A stretch of DNA of 64,000 bases from NCBI GenBank assembly GCA_024642205.1, contig JAHEBQ010000026.1, positions 1 to 64,000 on the forward strand, in the 5' to 3' direction. The DNA is from Planctomycetaceae bacterium. Its GTDB lineage: Bacteria > Planctomycetota > Planctomycetia > Pirellulales > Pirellulaceae. The notes below the pieces were generated by a model. It saw nothing but the letters and a program-made list of their open reading frames with translations. It made no database searches and was not told the DNA's origin. Of this stretch, positions 10,051-19,777 are shown piece after piece. Position 1 is the first letter of the stretch, and each line of letters opens with the position of its first letter. The translations under genes and the position numbers were made by a program.

Positions 10051-10234
10051 CGATCCGTCGACCATGACATTCGGCTTGGGCGGTTGCGACCAGGATTCAA
10101 CCGAGAGCCAGGTTCGCTGTCCAGCAGGAGTGAAGGCATTTGCATACCGGTCGAAATTGTCCGGTATGGAGCAGATTCTGGCCGACGCGGGAATAAGCCA
10201 GCGCCAGGTCACGGAACCGAAAACCATGACCGGA

Positions 10235-11113
10235 CTAATTACCAATGGCAGTACCCGCTCCACCAATGTTCAGCTGCGTTCCGCCATTTGATCTCAGTCG
10301 TTCCAGGAGTCGACCGACCTCTTCATTGCTCTGTTGGGTCGCCCGAACGACTAACACCAAGGATGGCTCGTAGTATTGAATTGATCCAGGGCCACCATTA
10401 CGCTTCCAAAACGCAGGGTCAATCACGCTGGTGATCAAATCGACGAGATCCTGGCCGTGATCCCATGGCGGACCCAATCGTCCTCCAGCATAGTTGAACA
10501 GCTGACCTGGACCACCGGTCAACTCGCCAACCGAGTACTGTAATTCCAATGTAGAGGCGTACATCGCGCTGGTTGTGTCAGAAGCGCTCTCCGACGCGCC
10601 AGAGCCATTGTTGACATCACCGTCCCGATTGCCCGTGGAACGCAACACTTCGGGACCATTGGAATTAGTTTCCACGGTTTGATTTGCGTCGACATCAGCA
10701 GGAAGGTCGTCCTTCGACGATCCTCTCCTGAAGTGTTCCACTTTTCGATCTCTCCGCAATTTCGATTTGTGTTCGTCTTTCGAAAAAGTCTCCAATCGCT
10801 TCGCGATGACGGCACGCATTCCCTGAAGCTGCAGGCTCGTTTCAAACCGTGGATCGGTGACCAATTCCATGTGAAGCCGGCACAGGTTGTAGACAGCATT
10901 GCGTTCCCACTGGGGATCATCTTCCTTCGAAAGCTTCATGAAGGTCTTGAGATCTGACCGATATTCGCCGATCGAACGCGATTGGGAGTCTGCCGTCTCG
11001 CCTTGCATTACCCAGCCAAACGCCGGTGCAACTGGCATCCCCGACAGGAAACATAAACAGATCACGTAACGCCGAAGACTGCGTCGAGTCAAACTGCGAG
11101 AAAATAGTTGCAT
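10235..11113 (-). CDS. Secreted hypothetical protein with secretin-like domain of planctomycete type
   Basis: DLVDLITSVIDPAFWKRNGGPGSIQYYEPSLVLVVRATQQSNEEVGRLLERLR; N-terminal signal peptide. Confidence 0.6.
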   Translation of the reverse strand: MQLFSRSLTRRSLRRYVICLCFLSGMPVAPAFGWVMQGETADSQSRSIGEYRSDLKTFMKLSKEDDPQWERNAVYNLCRLHMELVTDPRFETSLQLQGMRAVIAKRLETFSKDEHKSKLRRDRKVEHFRRGSSKDDLPADVDANQTVETNSNGPEVLRSTGNRDGDVNNGSGASESASDTTSAMYASTLELQYSVGELTGGPGQLFNYAGGRLGPPWDHGQDLVDLITSVIDPAFWKRNGGPGSIQYYEPSLVLVVRATQQSNEEVGRLLERLRSNGGTQLNIGGAGTAIGN

Positions 11114-11315
11114 TGCGAGTCCTCCAGACGATCCAATGCCTTGCCAATGCTCATCGTACCCGAACTTCGATCCAACAGCAAATCGAAGGCGGCAGCGAGA
11201 GGACTCCGCAACATTTGCCGCATTTTGCGTTCAAGCCCAGCAGCAGACGCCTTCGCCAGCACAAGACCACGATCGGTCGGACCATTCCGGAGCACAGGCC
11301 TCTCAAGGAATATCT

Positions 11316-12065
11316 CTAAGCTGCACGACGATCAGCGCCGTCGTCACCGGATAACAACTTGATAGGGTTCCGGTTTTCATACCGCCCCAGGAAATACCCG
11401 AGTCCCCAGTTGTGGGTTAACGCACCTGCCATCAAAAATGCAATCGCGGCTCCGAAGCACACGTCGCTGGGCCAATGGGCGAACGACGTTACGCGTTGAA
11501 TCGAGCCCATGAGAGCCACGCCAAAAAAAAGCCATCGGGCTTTCGGAAAAACCCAAGCCAACCCGATCGCCAGTCCCCAACCAGTCGCGGCGTGCGCCGA
11601 CGGGAATGATTCCGAAGCGTAGATCACGTTAAACCGGTCGTTTGGCATCCAGCCCAGCCAGGTGTCCAAGATGCTGGCAGGAAAACTGGCGTTACACTGG
11701 TCATCGAAGTAACGGATCGGACGATTTCGGCCAATCAGGAATTTCATCAGTAGGACGCCAATCGCCGGCCAGAACGCGCATGTCAGGATCCTTGGGATGA
11801 ACCTTCGTTGGTGGTCAGCAAGGAGCCAGATTCCAACCGCAACCAGCATGACGCCGTATCCGTGCGAGAAGATTTCCGACAAACCCACAACCCGGGTCAA
11901 ATCTCCGGGCAAACTTTCAAACAGGTGAGGGTCCGCCAATACGAAATCATAGGGCAGGACTGCCAACCCGATCACCGTCAACAGCAACGCAATCAACCAG
12001 AATCCTCGCATCGCCGGACGGACCGATGGTTCTGGGGGAAATTGTCGAACGAATTTTTCCATCAA
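11316..12065 (-). CDS. PAP2 family phosphatase
   Basis: KFLIGRNRP ... SFPSAHAA ... RVTSFAHWPSDVCFG, PAP2 motifs. Confidence 0.9.
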   Translation of the reverse strand: MMEKFVRQFPPEPSVRPAMRGFWLIALLLTVIGLAVLPYDFVLADPHLFESLPGDLTRVVGLSEIFSHGYGVMLVAVGIWLLADHQRRFIPRILTCAFWPAIGVLLMKFLIGRNRPIRYFDDQCNASFPASILDTWLGWMPNDRFNVIYASESFPSAHAATGWGLAIGLAWVFPKARWLFFGVALMGSIQRVTSFAHWPSDVCFGAAIAFLMAGALTHNWGLGYFLGRYENRNPIKLLSGDDGADRRAA

Positions 12066-12119
12066 GGGATCGTCGCAAATTTCCAGCGAATCGGAAATAG
12101 CATTCTCGCCGGTTATCCG

Positions 12120-13142
12120 TTAACGACCGAGTAATTCTTCGTTTGAATCCAGAATTCCGGCCACCTTGCTTCGATTCACGAACCAAAATCCTGCACCCAT
12201 GGCTGATATGCAAAGTAATCCGAATCGGAATGCGAACGCCACGATAACGCCGGTGGCACACGAAAAGGCCTCGTAAAGAAACTTTAAAGCCAACTCCATA
12301 CCGCCCAAGCCGCCTGGCAACGGCGCCGCGTTAGCAACCATCGAAATCGGCTCAATCAAGAAATGATTGGCCAAAGAAGGGTATTCCGTGGTCAATCCCG
12401 CAGCCATGGAATAGATCGCGACGACGAAACAGAGATTGACGATTACGCTCATCGATATGCAAACCACCACGGCTCCCGGCTTGCCACGATATACCAGGAC
12501 AACTTCTGTCAGCCGAACGACAAGAGGTCCGATCCTGGGCAGTGTGTACAGTTTTCGATACGTCGCCGTTTTCACGATTTGAGGTGCCAAAATAACGGTG
12601 ATCACACCAGCAATGCCGGCGAGGGTAATCGCAAACACGATTCGACAGGCATAATTCAAGGTCACCAATTTACCTGGGTGCGAACTGGCAATGCCTTCTG
12701 TATCGAGCAACAGAAAAGCGGCCGAAGCAAATGAAAACATGGTCAGCAGACCGACAACCCGATCGGCGATCACCGAACAGATTGCTTCCGGTGCACGATC
12801 GCGAATTTGCCGCGTTACGTAAAATGCTCGAAGCGTATCACCACCGATCACGCCAAATGCGAACAAACTGAAAAATGAACTGATGAATCCGATACGAACC
12901 GCATCAAACCAGGAAAACGGAAGGTCAAGAGCCCGCACCATCACGCGCCAACGAAAGAACGAAACAAGGTGGGCGCCAAGGCAGCCCAGAAAACCCATCG
13001 CGATCCAACCCCAACGCTTTTCGCTGGTAAGAAAGCCATCGAATTGCCTGTCCTGTCTTGCCGTATTGAACAAATACCAAAGGATACCGATCGACACCGC
13101 AAACTTGAACGTTGTAATCAGATTCCGTTTGACTTTTTCATT
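12120..13142 (-). CDS. UPF0104/LPG-synthase TM-region flippase-like membrane protein
   Basis: Multi-TM; SFFSLFAFGVIGGDTLRAFYVTR and PLPGGLGGMELALKFLYEAF; plausible GTG start at 13142 (ORF open to 13238). Confidence 0.8.
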   Translation of the reverse strand, partial: NEKVKRNLITTFKFAVSIGILWYLFNTARQDRQFDGFLTSEKRWGWIAMGFLGCLGAHLVSFFRWRVMVRALDLPFSWFDAVRIGFISSFFSLFAFGVIGGDTLRAFYVTRQIRDRAPEAICSVIADRVVGLLTMFSFASAAFLLLDTEGIASSHPGKLVTLNYACRIVFAITLAGIAGVITVILAPQIVKTATYRKLYTLPRIGPLVVRLTEVVLVYRGKPGAVVVCISMSVIVNLCFVVAIYSMAAGLTTEYPSLANHFLIEPISMVANAAPLPGGLGGMELALKFLYEAFSCATGVIVAFAFRFGLLCISAMGAGFWFVNRSKVAGILDSNEELLGR

Positions 13143-13270
13143 CACGTGGCAAGAGTTTTGAGCTGAAGATACGGAAGTTTGGATGATCGAATTTGACGGC
13201 GTATCTCCGTTGCGTAATGTCGGAAAACGGACAAGCACGTCGATCGTTCGAAATCGCTGGATAAGCGGCC

Positions 13271-14431
13271 CTAATCAAATAGCACAATGCTGGCGGTAAA
13301 GCCATGCAAAAAGTTCCGGTTTCCGACAGGTCCGATCTCTCCAGCGGCAAAAAAACCGGCTAACGGGATTTTTCCGCTCGATTGAACCATGGTCGAATCG
13401 TGATTCGCTTCAGGAAACAGGTTCACACCCCTGCCGTTGCAGGTAAACAGCAAGGCCGACCGATATGCTTTTTCCAGCACAGACTTTTTCAACATCTGTT
13501 CAAGTTCGACCGACGCGGATTGGCTGTCCCGGATATGAAACTGAACCGTCTGCCCCGGTCGAACGAAGTCTCCAATCGCAATCGAACGGGCTTCCTTGTC
13601 AATTCCGACCACGTTGCGAATCAAAAAATCGCCGTAGGCGAATGACTCCTGGTATTCGTTAACAACGCGACCGAGGTGCAGCCCATGTTGAAACATCGCT
13701 TGCTCACGGGTTGGCAACGTTTGAAACAGCTCGTAAACCACGTCCAACGCACACTTTCCTCCCAATTGCTCAATGATGTTGCGCTCGGATTTGGTGATCA
13801 CCATTGGCTCGCCGATCGGACGGCAACCCTGCGAGACGAGGGTTCGGATCGGAACCCCCGAGATACGAATTCCGACCAGGCCCTCGACAAATGTTTCGTT
13901 GTTTAAGAGCAACCGGGAGATGCCCGGGGCCTGCGCCCCACTGGCCATTCCACCAATGATCTTGATTCCCGGCCAATCTTCATTGAATCGTTCGAGCAAC
14001 ACGTCCGCCGGGAATCCGAAAGGTTCTCCCAACACAATCATATGGTCGCCTTCCGACCACTGTCCGTCGGTTTCCTCCGGCCAACCAACGATCGCGGATT
14101 CCTGCCCCGAGCGAACGAACCTCAGATGCATCGGCGTGATCCGGGATCCTGGCATCGATGCCGCCCAGACAGAAAGAGCCGTTTCATTTTCCAGTTCAAA
14201 CTCACCACCAATCACGGTCTCACAACTGCATCCCAAAACTGTTCTGGCACCCGTCAATTCCTGCATCGTTACCAGGCAGCGGTCAAATTCCCGGGGTGAA
14301 TAACCTGCCGCAAAGGCGATCACAAGATCGATCCTGCCCTCAATCGACGACCGAACACTTTCCGCAGTTTCTCGTACGGCAGTTTCCAGATCATCATGGA
14401 CCAGATGCGATTGGGCAAATTTTGTTTCCAC
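13271..14431 (-). CDS. FIST (F-box/intracellular signal transduction) N- and C-domain protein
   Basis: LGCSCETVIGGEFE..., IKIIGGMASGA, VSQGCRPIGEPMVITKSERNIIEQLGGKCALDVVYEL, GVNLFPEANHDSTMV...PLAGFFAAGEIGPVGNRNFLHGFTASIVLF. Confidence 0.88.
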   Translation of the reverse strand: METKFAQSHLVHDDLETAVRETAESVRSSIEGRIDLVIAFAAGYSPREFDRCLVTMQELTGARTVLGCSCETVIGGEFELENETALSVWAASMPGSRITPMHLRFVRSGQESAIVGWPEETDGQWSEGDHMIVLGEPFGFPADVLLERFNEDWPGIKIIGGMASGAQAPGISRLLLNNETFVEGLVGIRISGVPIRTLVSQGCRPIGEPMVITKSERNIIEQLGGKCALDVVYELFQTLPTREQAMFQHGLHLGRVVNEYQESFAYGDFLIRNVVGIDKEARSIAIGDFVRPGQTVQFHIRDSQSASVELEQMLKKSVLEKAYRSALLFTCNGRGVNLFPEANHDSTMVQSSGKIPLAGFFAAGEIGPVGNRNFLHGFTASIVLFD

Positions 14432-14622
14432 GTAGACTTTCTATCGAGACGTTTGGCTAGGAGGCACAAGAAATTGAAATTGCGCCAATCGTTTTGAACA
14501 GCAGTGGGAGGGAAAGTGCCTCTGTCGAAATCGACGTTGATTCCCGGGATGACAATGTCCCCGGCAAGACGACCGTCCAAGTTCCACACGCTTCCTGATC
14601 CGTAACTGGCGAGGCCGAGGGA

Positions 14623-15540
14623 TTATTTCGCTCGCGAGGCGCTGATCAGTTGCTTGATCTGATCCTGAAGATTCCTGTCATCTGTCAACCTGGATGCAGC
14701 TTTATACTTGATCCGAGCTTCGGCGTACCTCTGTTCCGAATCCAGTTGCCTGGCTTCGGCGAGTGTCTCATCGAATTCGCGTTTCCGCAACTCCAGCTTC
14801 TTCGCACGCTGAGCCTTGATTTGGGCCACACTCAAATCGCCCCGTAATGCCGAGCTCTGGTCATTGCTGAATGTCACCGGTGCGGACGGTACGCTGCGCT
14901 TGCTCGGCTCGATGCGGGATCGCAGATCGAGCTGGCCGCTTTGCATTGCTCGGGTCACGCCGTTATCAATCGGTGCGACGTTGGAATACCCTGGATTCAA
15001 ATAGCCGGGTGCGACATTGCTAAAACCTGGGGCACCGCCGCCGACAACCGGAACGACCCCGGTTACAAAGGGTCGGTATTGGCCGCTGAACATCGATCCA
15101 CCGAACCCATTTTGGACGGTCAACGAAGGCGCGACCATCGTACTGGTTCGCGTACTCCCCTGTGCCAGGTTGAACCCCAGGGAATAACCACCATTGGGTC
15201 CGACATTTCCAAATCCAAACCTGGCCCCCGAGTTGGGGGTGTAGCCACCAAATAGAGGAATCGCTCCGCCAGTTCCGTTTTGAAAGAACACAAGATTGGG
15301 GAGCAACTGCCCCTGCGCACCGAGTCCGACCACGCGGGACCCGTTTGGACGACCGCCGGGTATCGAAAATCCGAAGTTACTTCCAAAGCTTTCGAAGTAG
15401 TTATCATGCACCGAAGTCAACGGCGTCGCGCCATTTATGTTCTGGGCGACCGGTCTTGCTTCTACCGAATGGCTAACTAACACGACAACGCAAACCACGG
15501 TCGAGATTTTTTGACGCAATCCCATCACACTACCTTTCAT
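14623..15540 (-). CDS. Secreted hypothetical protein, Gly/Asn-rich centre and charged C-terminal helix
   Basis: Signal peptide MGLRQKISTVVCVVVLVSHSVEARPVA; C-terminal RAKKLELRKREFDETLAEARQLDSEQRYAEARIKYKAA. Confidence 0.55.
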   Translation of the reverse strand: MKGSVMGLRQKISTVVCVVVLVSHSVEARPVAQNINGATPLTSVHDNYFESFGSNFGFSIPGGRPNGSRVVGLGAQGQLLPNLVFFQNGTGGAIPLFGGYTPNSGARFGFGNVGPNGGYSLGFNLAQGSTRTSTMVAPSLTVQNGFGGSMFSGQYRPFVTGVVPVVGGGAPGFSNVAPGYLNPGYSNVAPIDNGVTRAMQSGQLDLRSRIEPSKRSVPSAPVTFSNDQSSALRGDLSVAQIKAQRAKKLELRKREFDETLAEARQLDSEQRYAEARIKYKAASRLTDDRNLQDQIKQLISASRAK

Positions 15541-15821
15541 CCATCAAGCCCCCGAATTCGTAGATTTTACGCCAGAGTCGGAGATTCGGCAAACGATCGA
15601 CTATCAAACGATTTCGAATGATTCCGGTGCAAACGACCCGCGCTGGAATTGCAGTTTTGCAAGCTAAGTAGCGAAGACGGACGAAAAGTGCTATTGGGTT
15701 AAGCTGGCGAGGTTTGATAAAAAGCCTGAAGGAATTCGCGATTATTCGATCTTCGGACAGATCCAAACCGAAGCGAACCACCATCGACGCTCAGAATTCA
15801 TGGATGAATTGAGGTAACAAA

Positions 15822-16184
15822 ATGGAATTTGTTCAACTTGCCGAATACGCGAATCTTGCGTTGACCTGGATTGGTTTCGGAACGGTCGTCGGTCTTGCCG
15901 CAAAAGCTGTGATGCCGGGACGGGATCCTGGAGGCGCGATTGCGACTGTTCTGATGGGGATCGTCGGAACATTGATCGGCTGCGCCATCCTGCAGTATTT
16001 TTCGGCTTCGGGAAGAGTCGTGGAACCGGTTAGTGTCGAAGGATTTGCGGTTGGCTCTGGTGGGGCACTCGTCCTGTTGATTTTCTACAAAGTGCTGGGG
16101 GGTTACTGGTTCACTGAAGGTGAACAAGCGACATGGCGGTCTCGCCGACGCCGCAAGCGATCCCGGGCCGCCTACGATGACTAG
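15822..16184 (+). CDS. GlsB/YeaQ/YmgE family (transglycosylase-associated) small membrane protein
   Basis: LTWIGFGTVVGLAAKAVMPGRDPGGAIATVLMGIVGTLIGCAILQYF. Confidence 0.82.
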   Translation: MEFVQLAEYANLALTWIGFGTVVGLAAKAVMPGRDPGGAIATVLMGIVGTLIGCAILQYFSASGRVVEPVSVEGFAVGSGGALVLLIFYKVLGGYWFTEGEQATWRSRRRRKRSRAAYDD

Positions 16185-16271
16185 TCAAGCTGATCGGGTT
16201 GATCCACGCAATACGGCCAAGACCTGCTCAGTATCGGTGACCGGTTCGCTGGTTGTCAAACTCGAACAGGC

Positions 16272-17366
16272 CTATTGTTCGCTGGAAGGAACGCCCGTTT
16301 GCCGGCGTCGTCGAATCCGGGCGCTCACGCGATCCAGGATGGAGCGTTCATCATCGGAAAGGCTGGAGATTCCGCCGCCATGCAGTTTCTTGAGAATTTC
16401 GTCGGCGCGGCGATCTTCTTCTTCCTCTTTGCGAACGATGACTTCACGACGCGCTTCCTGTTTTTCCTGGAGCCACTGGGAGTAGGCGGTGTTTTCGGTT
16501 TCACTGGAGAAATCCAGGAAAGACGACTCGCTATAGATTGCATCGTAGTCGATATCCTCAACGTCGTCCCAATCGGCCTCGTCGTCGCGAGTTTCAACGT
16601 GAAGCGAATAGTTTGAACTGAATAAAAGCGTTATTCCCATAAGCAGAAACAACAGCCAGGTCGGGTGAACGGGTCCAACCTGAATATCTCTGACAAACCA
16701 GGCCATTCCAATAAAAGCAAACGCGACGGCGGTTCCAATCAACTTGATCGCCGATTCGATACGCAGTTTTGGCAAGTCGACGTTCATGGTGGCAATCCAT
16801 GATCGAACAGCACCGGCACCATCAAATGGAAAACAGGGAATCAAATTGATCAGCATCAGCTGAAAATTCATCCAGGTTACGATCTCGGCCAGGGAGACCT
16901 GCCATTTCGCAGGGTTAAACCGATGCGGATCAACTGGGTTGATCAGATTGGCCATGTTCGAATGTTCCGCTTGCAACAATAACGCTGTTCCAAACAGGAA
17001 TACAACGCAATTCGCAAATGGCCCTGCCAGATAAACAAGGGCTCGGCCATATCCAGTCGGAGGCATGCTAAATTGAGAGTTGCCGCCCCATGGCATCAAG
17101 ACGACCGATTCAGCATGCCCACCGAGGTTGTTCAACGCAAACACATGGGCACCCTCATGAAGCAAAATGCTGCTGATCAAAATCAGAGCAGAAACCATTG
17201 CGGTTCCGAACAGAAAATTATCGTTGCTCGCGCCAGTGTTCCATTCCACACCAAAAATCACCGCAACAAACAAGAACAACAGCAAGTGGATTCGGACCGG
17301 AATCCCCATCCAACGACCGACGTTCGTGCTCCAGTTGAAATTGTCTGACATCACAAGCTCCGCCAA
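16272..17366 (-). CDS. Site-2 protease family (M50) intramembrane metalloprotease
   Basis: SILLHEGAHVFALNNLGG (HExxH) and NLIPCFPFDGAGAVRSW (NPxxxxDG-like). Confidence 0.87.
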   Translation of the reverse strand: MAELVMSDNFNWSTNVGRWMGIPVRIHLLLFLFVAVIFGVEWNTGASNDNFLFGTAMVSALILISSILLHEGAHVFALNNLGGHAESVVLMPWGGNSQFSMPPTGYGRALVYLAGPFANCVVFLFGTALLLQAEHSNMANLINPVDPHRFNPAKWQVSLAEIVTWMNFQLMLINLIPCFPFDGAGAVRSWIATMNVDLPKLRIESAIKLIGTAVAFAFIGMAWFVRDIQVGPVHPTWLLFLLMGITLLFSSNYSLHVETRDDEADWDDVEDIDYDAIYSESSFLDFSSETENTAYSQWLQEKQEARREVIVRKEEEEDRRADEILKKLHGGGISSLSDDERSILDRVSARIRRRRQTGVPSSEQ

Positions 17367-17551
17367 TTGCTCGTAGGAATAACGAGACGAGGGAAGTGGA
17401 ATTTCGAGCGAGTTCCTGACTCTCCGTAGTGTTCCCAGTTTATATTCTTCTTACTCGCCAATCAATCTTGCAGTTGAGCCGGTCGGTAATGGCCCATCAA
17501 ATCCTTTTCGAAATCACCGGTTTTATCAATTAATCCGGAATAATCTATCGC

Positions 17552-18652
17552 CTAAATTTTTGGGCGCAGGTACAGGTCGGATCGAATATTTTCGACCGAA
17601 TTGGACACCACCGGATCGCGTTCGCGATGCCAATGGACCGAATCCGGTATGTGCTCCGGTCGAAGCGGCCAATTCAAAAAAGGCGACCGTCCCAACGCTT
17701 TGGCCAATTTGTCCGAGTTTAGGGTGACGTTACCCGCCCTTGGTGGCATCGGCCCTGCTTCGATTCGCGGACAGCCCATCAAGTGCTCCGGGTCGTAACC
17801 ACCAACACGATTGACGATTTGTGCGATCTGAAACAGCGACAGTTTGACTTTACCCCCGGCATGAAACAATCCGGAAATTTTCCGAGCGATTACTTCTTCA
17901 ATCGTTTCGTTGAGACATTCAACATAAGTCGGAGTGCGAATCTCGTCGTAATACAACGTTGCCGGCTTGTTTTTTGCAAATCGAGATTGAATCCAGTCAA
18001 TCGCCCCGGCATGTCCATTGAAGCTGACCCCCATCGGAAGGGAAATCCTCAAAATGCACGATTCAGGTCTGGTCTCCTGAATCAATCGTTCTGCGTCGAC
18101 CATGGTCCGGCCATACACGGTCACCGGATCCGGCAAATCGGTTTCAACATGGTCACCGTCTCCCCTCCCCGAGTACACCAGGTCGATCGAGAGGTGTAAC
18201 AGCTGGATATCCGAGCGATCAATCGCTTTTAGCAAACTCCGGACGCCGTCGACGTTGACTCGTTCGGCCATTTGCGGATCCAGTTCGCAGGACTTTAATG
18301 CGCAACTGCCCCCGCAATTGAGAATCGATCGAATCTGATATTTGTCAATCAATTCTTTGAATCGGGATTCGTCCTCGATGTCGCAGGCCACGATTGATTC
18401 CCCACTGAGTGGCCAGTTTTTTACCGGCCGAAGCCCGATCACCTGGTCGCCGAACTTTTTTCGAAAGTGACCAAAGGCATTGTAACCGGCAACTCCGGCA
18501 ATGCCCGTAATTAACAGCGGCAACTGATCTGATTGCAGATCAAATTGCACTTCCGGAGGTTGATCCGTAATCAATGTCGCGACTTCTTGACCAACCGTCT
18601 CTGATTCCGTTGTCGAGAAGTGGCGTGTCGAATTGTGATCAAACTTGTTCAA
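17552..18652 (-). CDS. NAD-dependent epimerase/dehydratase, RmlD-like sugar-nucleotide reductase
   Basis: LLITGIAGVAGYNAFGHF (Rossmann GxxGxxG), LLHLSIDLVYSGRG, DPVTVYGRTMVDAERL (YxxxK-like). Confidence 0.82.
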   Translation of the reverse strand: MNKFDHNSTRHFSTTESETVGQEVATLITDQPPEVQFDLQSDQLPLLITGIAGVAGYNAFGHFRKKFGDQVIGLRPVKNWPLSGESIVACDIEDESRFKELIDKYQIRSILNCGGSCALKSCELDPQMAERVNVDGVRSLLKAIDRSDIQLLHLSIDLVYSGRGDGDHVETDLPDPVTVYGRTMVDAERLIQETRPESCILRISLPMGVSFNGHAGAIDWIQSRFAKNKPATLYYDEIRTPTYVECLNETIEEVIARKISGLFHAGGKVKLSLFQIAQIVNRVGGYDPEHLMGCPRIEAGPMPPRAGNVTLNSDKLAKALGRSPFLNWPLRPEHIPDSVHWHRERDPVVSNSVENIRSDLYLRPKI

Positions 18653-18811
18653 AACGTTGGGACCAGAGACCTGGTAGTCGCGGTAACTTCATTTCCTTGG
18701 GAACTGACTCGAGGGGAATAAATCGCTAGAATGGATTTTGAGTTTTCATGTAACGCCGGCTCCGGGTAGGAGCCATCCAAAATGATGGAAAAACACTAGC
18801 TTATCCTTTAT

Positions 18812-19552
18812 TTGACGATGCTTCCATTTCAAATCAAAATTTGCGGAATCACGACCTCCGAAGATGCGATGAATGCATGTCGGTATGGGGCGGATGCCAT
18901 TGGTTTGAATTTCTTCGAACGAAGTTCACGATTCGTTGACGGTGAAACGGCTGGCTTGATCGCAAGTTCGGTTGACGAGTTTAATCGCCAAATAGCCGAA
19001 ACACCGCATTCGCAGGTGAAAAAAATTGGGGTATTCGTGGATATGCCGGTCCCGGAACTGGTCGCGATCGCTTGGCATGTCGGACTGGATGGAATTCAGC
19101 TCCACGGAAACGAATCTCCGCTGATTATCAGGAAGATTCGCTCGGAGCTGGAGAAATTAGCCCATCATTGCGTCCTGATTCGCGCGGTCAAGAGCAAGCC
19201 TGCCGAACCGACGGGCCAGGCAGTCGAAATGGATATGCAATCGGTCTCGGCGGAAATCACTGCTTGGATTGAGCAGAAAGTCGACCTCATTTTGCTAGAT
19301 GCTGCCGTACCCGGCCAATTTGGCGGAACGGGCATGACTGTTGATTTATCGAAAGTGCCGAAAATCGTGGGTGAAGTTCCATTCGTGCTGGCCGGAGGTT
19401 TGACACCCCAGAACGTCGCAAAGGCGATCCGGGAATCGGGCTATGGATCGGTCGACGTTGCGAGCGGGGTAGAATCGGCGCCGGGAGTGAAAGATCAGCG
19501 AGAAATGAAAGCATTCATCGACGCAGCACGCAGTGCGTTTGGTTTGGATTGA
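18812..19552 (+). CDS. trpF: Phosphoribosylanthranilate isomerase
   Basis: IKICGITTSEDAMNACRYGADAIGLNFFERSSR, GIQLHGNE, VPFVLAGGLTPQNVAKAI, VDVASGVESAPGVKD. Confidence 0.93.
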   Translation: MTMLPFQIKICGITTSEDAMNACRYGADAIGLNFFERSSRFVDGETAGLIASSVDEFNRQIAETPHSQVKKIGVFVDMPVPELVAIAWHVGLDGIQLHGNESPLIIRKIRSELEKLAHHCVLIRAVKSKPAEPTGQAVEMDMQSVSAEITAWIEQKVDLILLDAAVPGQFGGTGMTVDLSKVPKIVGEVPFVLAGGLTPQNVAKAIRESGYGSVDVASGVESAPGVKDQREMKAFIDAARSAFGLD

Positions 19553-19777
19553 TGAAAGTTCCATCCAGGGACGAAAACTCATGTTTTTCGAGAAAAACCG
19601 ATTGGATACGAATTTCAGCCGTTGTTGTATTCCGGTTGTTAATTATCATTGTTTGCGGTTTTAGACCTTACAAGCTGCGAACGCTTGGTCCGGACGCCTG
19701 TCGGCGCGAGACTTGGCATTTCTTTACAGTTCGCTTGAATTTCGAAGCGACATGTCCCTTTAAACTGAGAAGCACAA

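Noticed and set aside
18758-18774. GGCTCC-gggta-GGAGCC hairpin before trpF as a riboswitch/attenuator
   Set aside because: Only 6 bp, with no leader peptide with Trp codons, no T-box features and no T-tract. Insufficient support.
19553-19777. SAH or SAM riboswitch upstream of ahcY
   Set aside because: I looked for conserved SAH/SAM riboswitch core sequences in the leader and could not recognise any. A covariance-model search would be needed.
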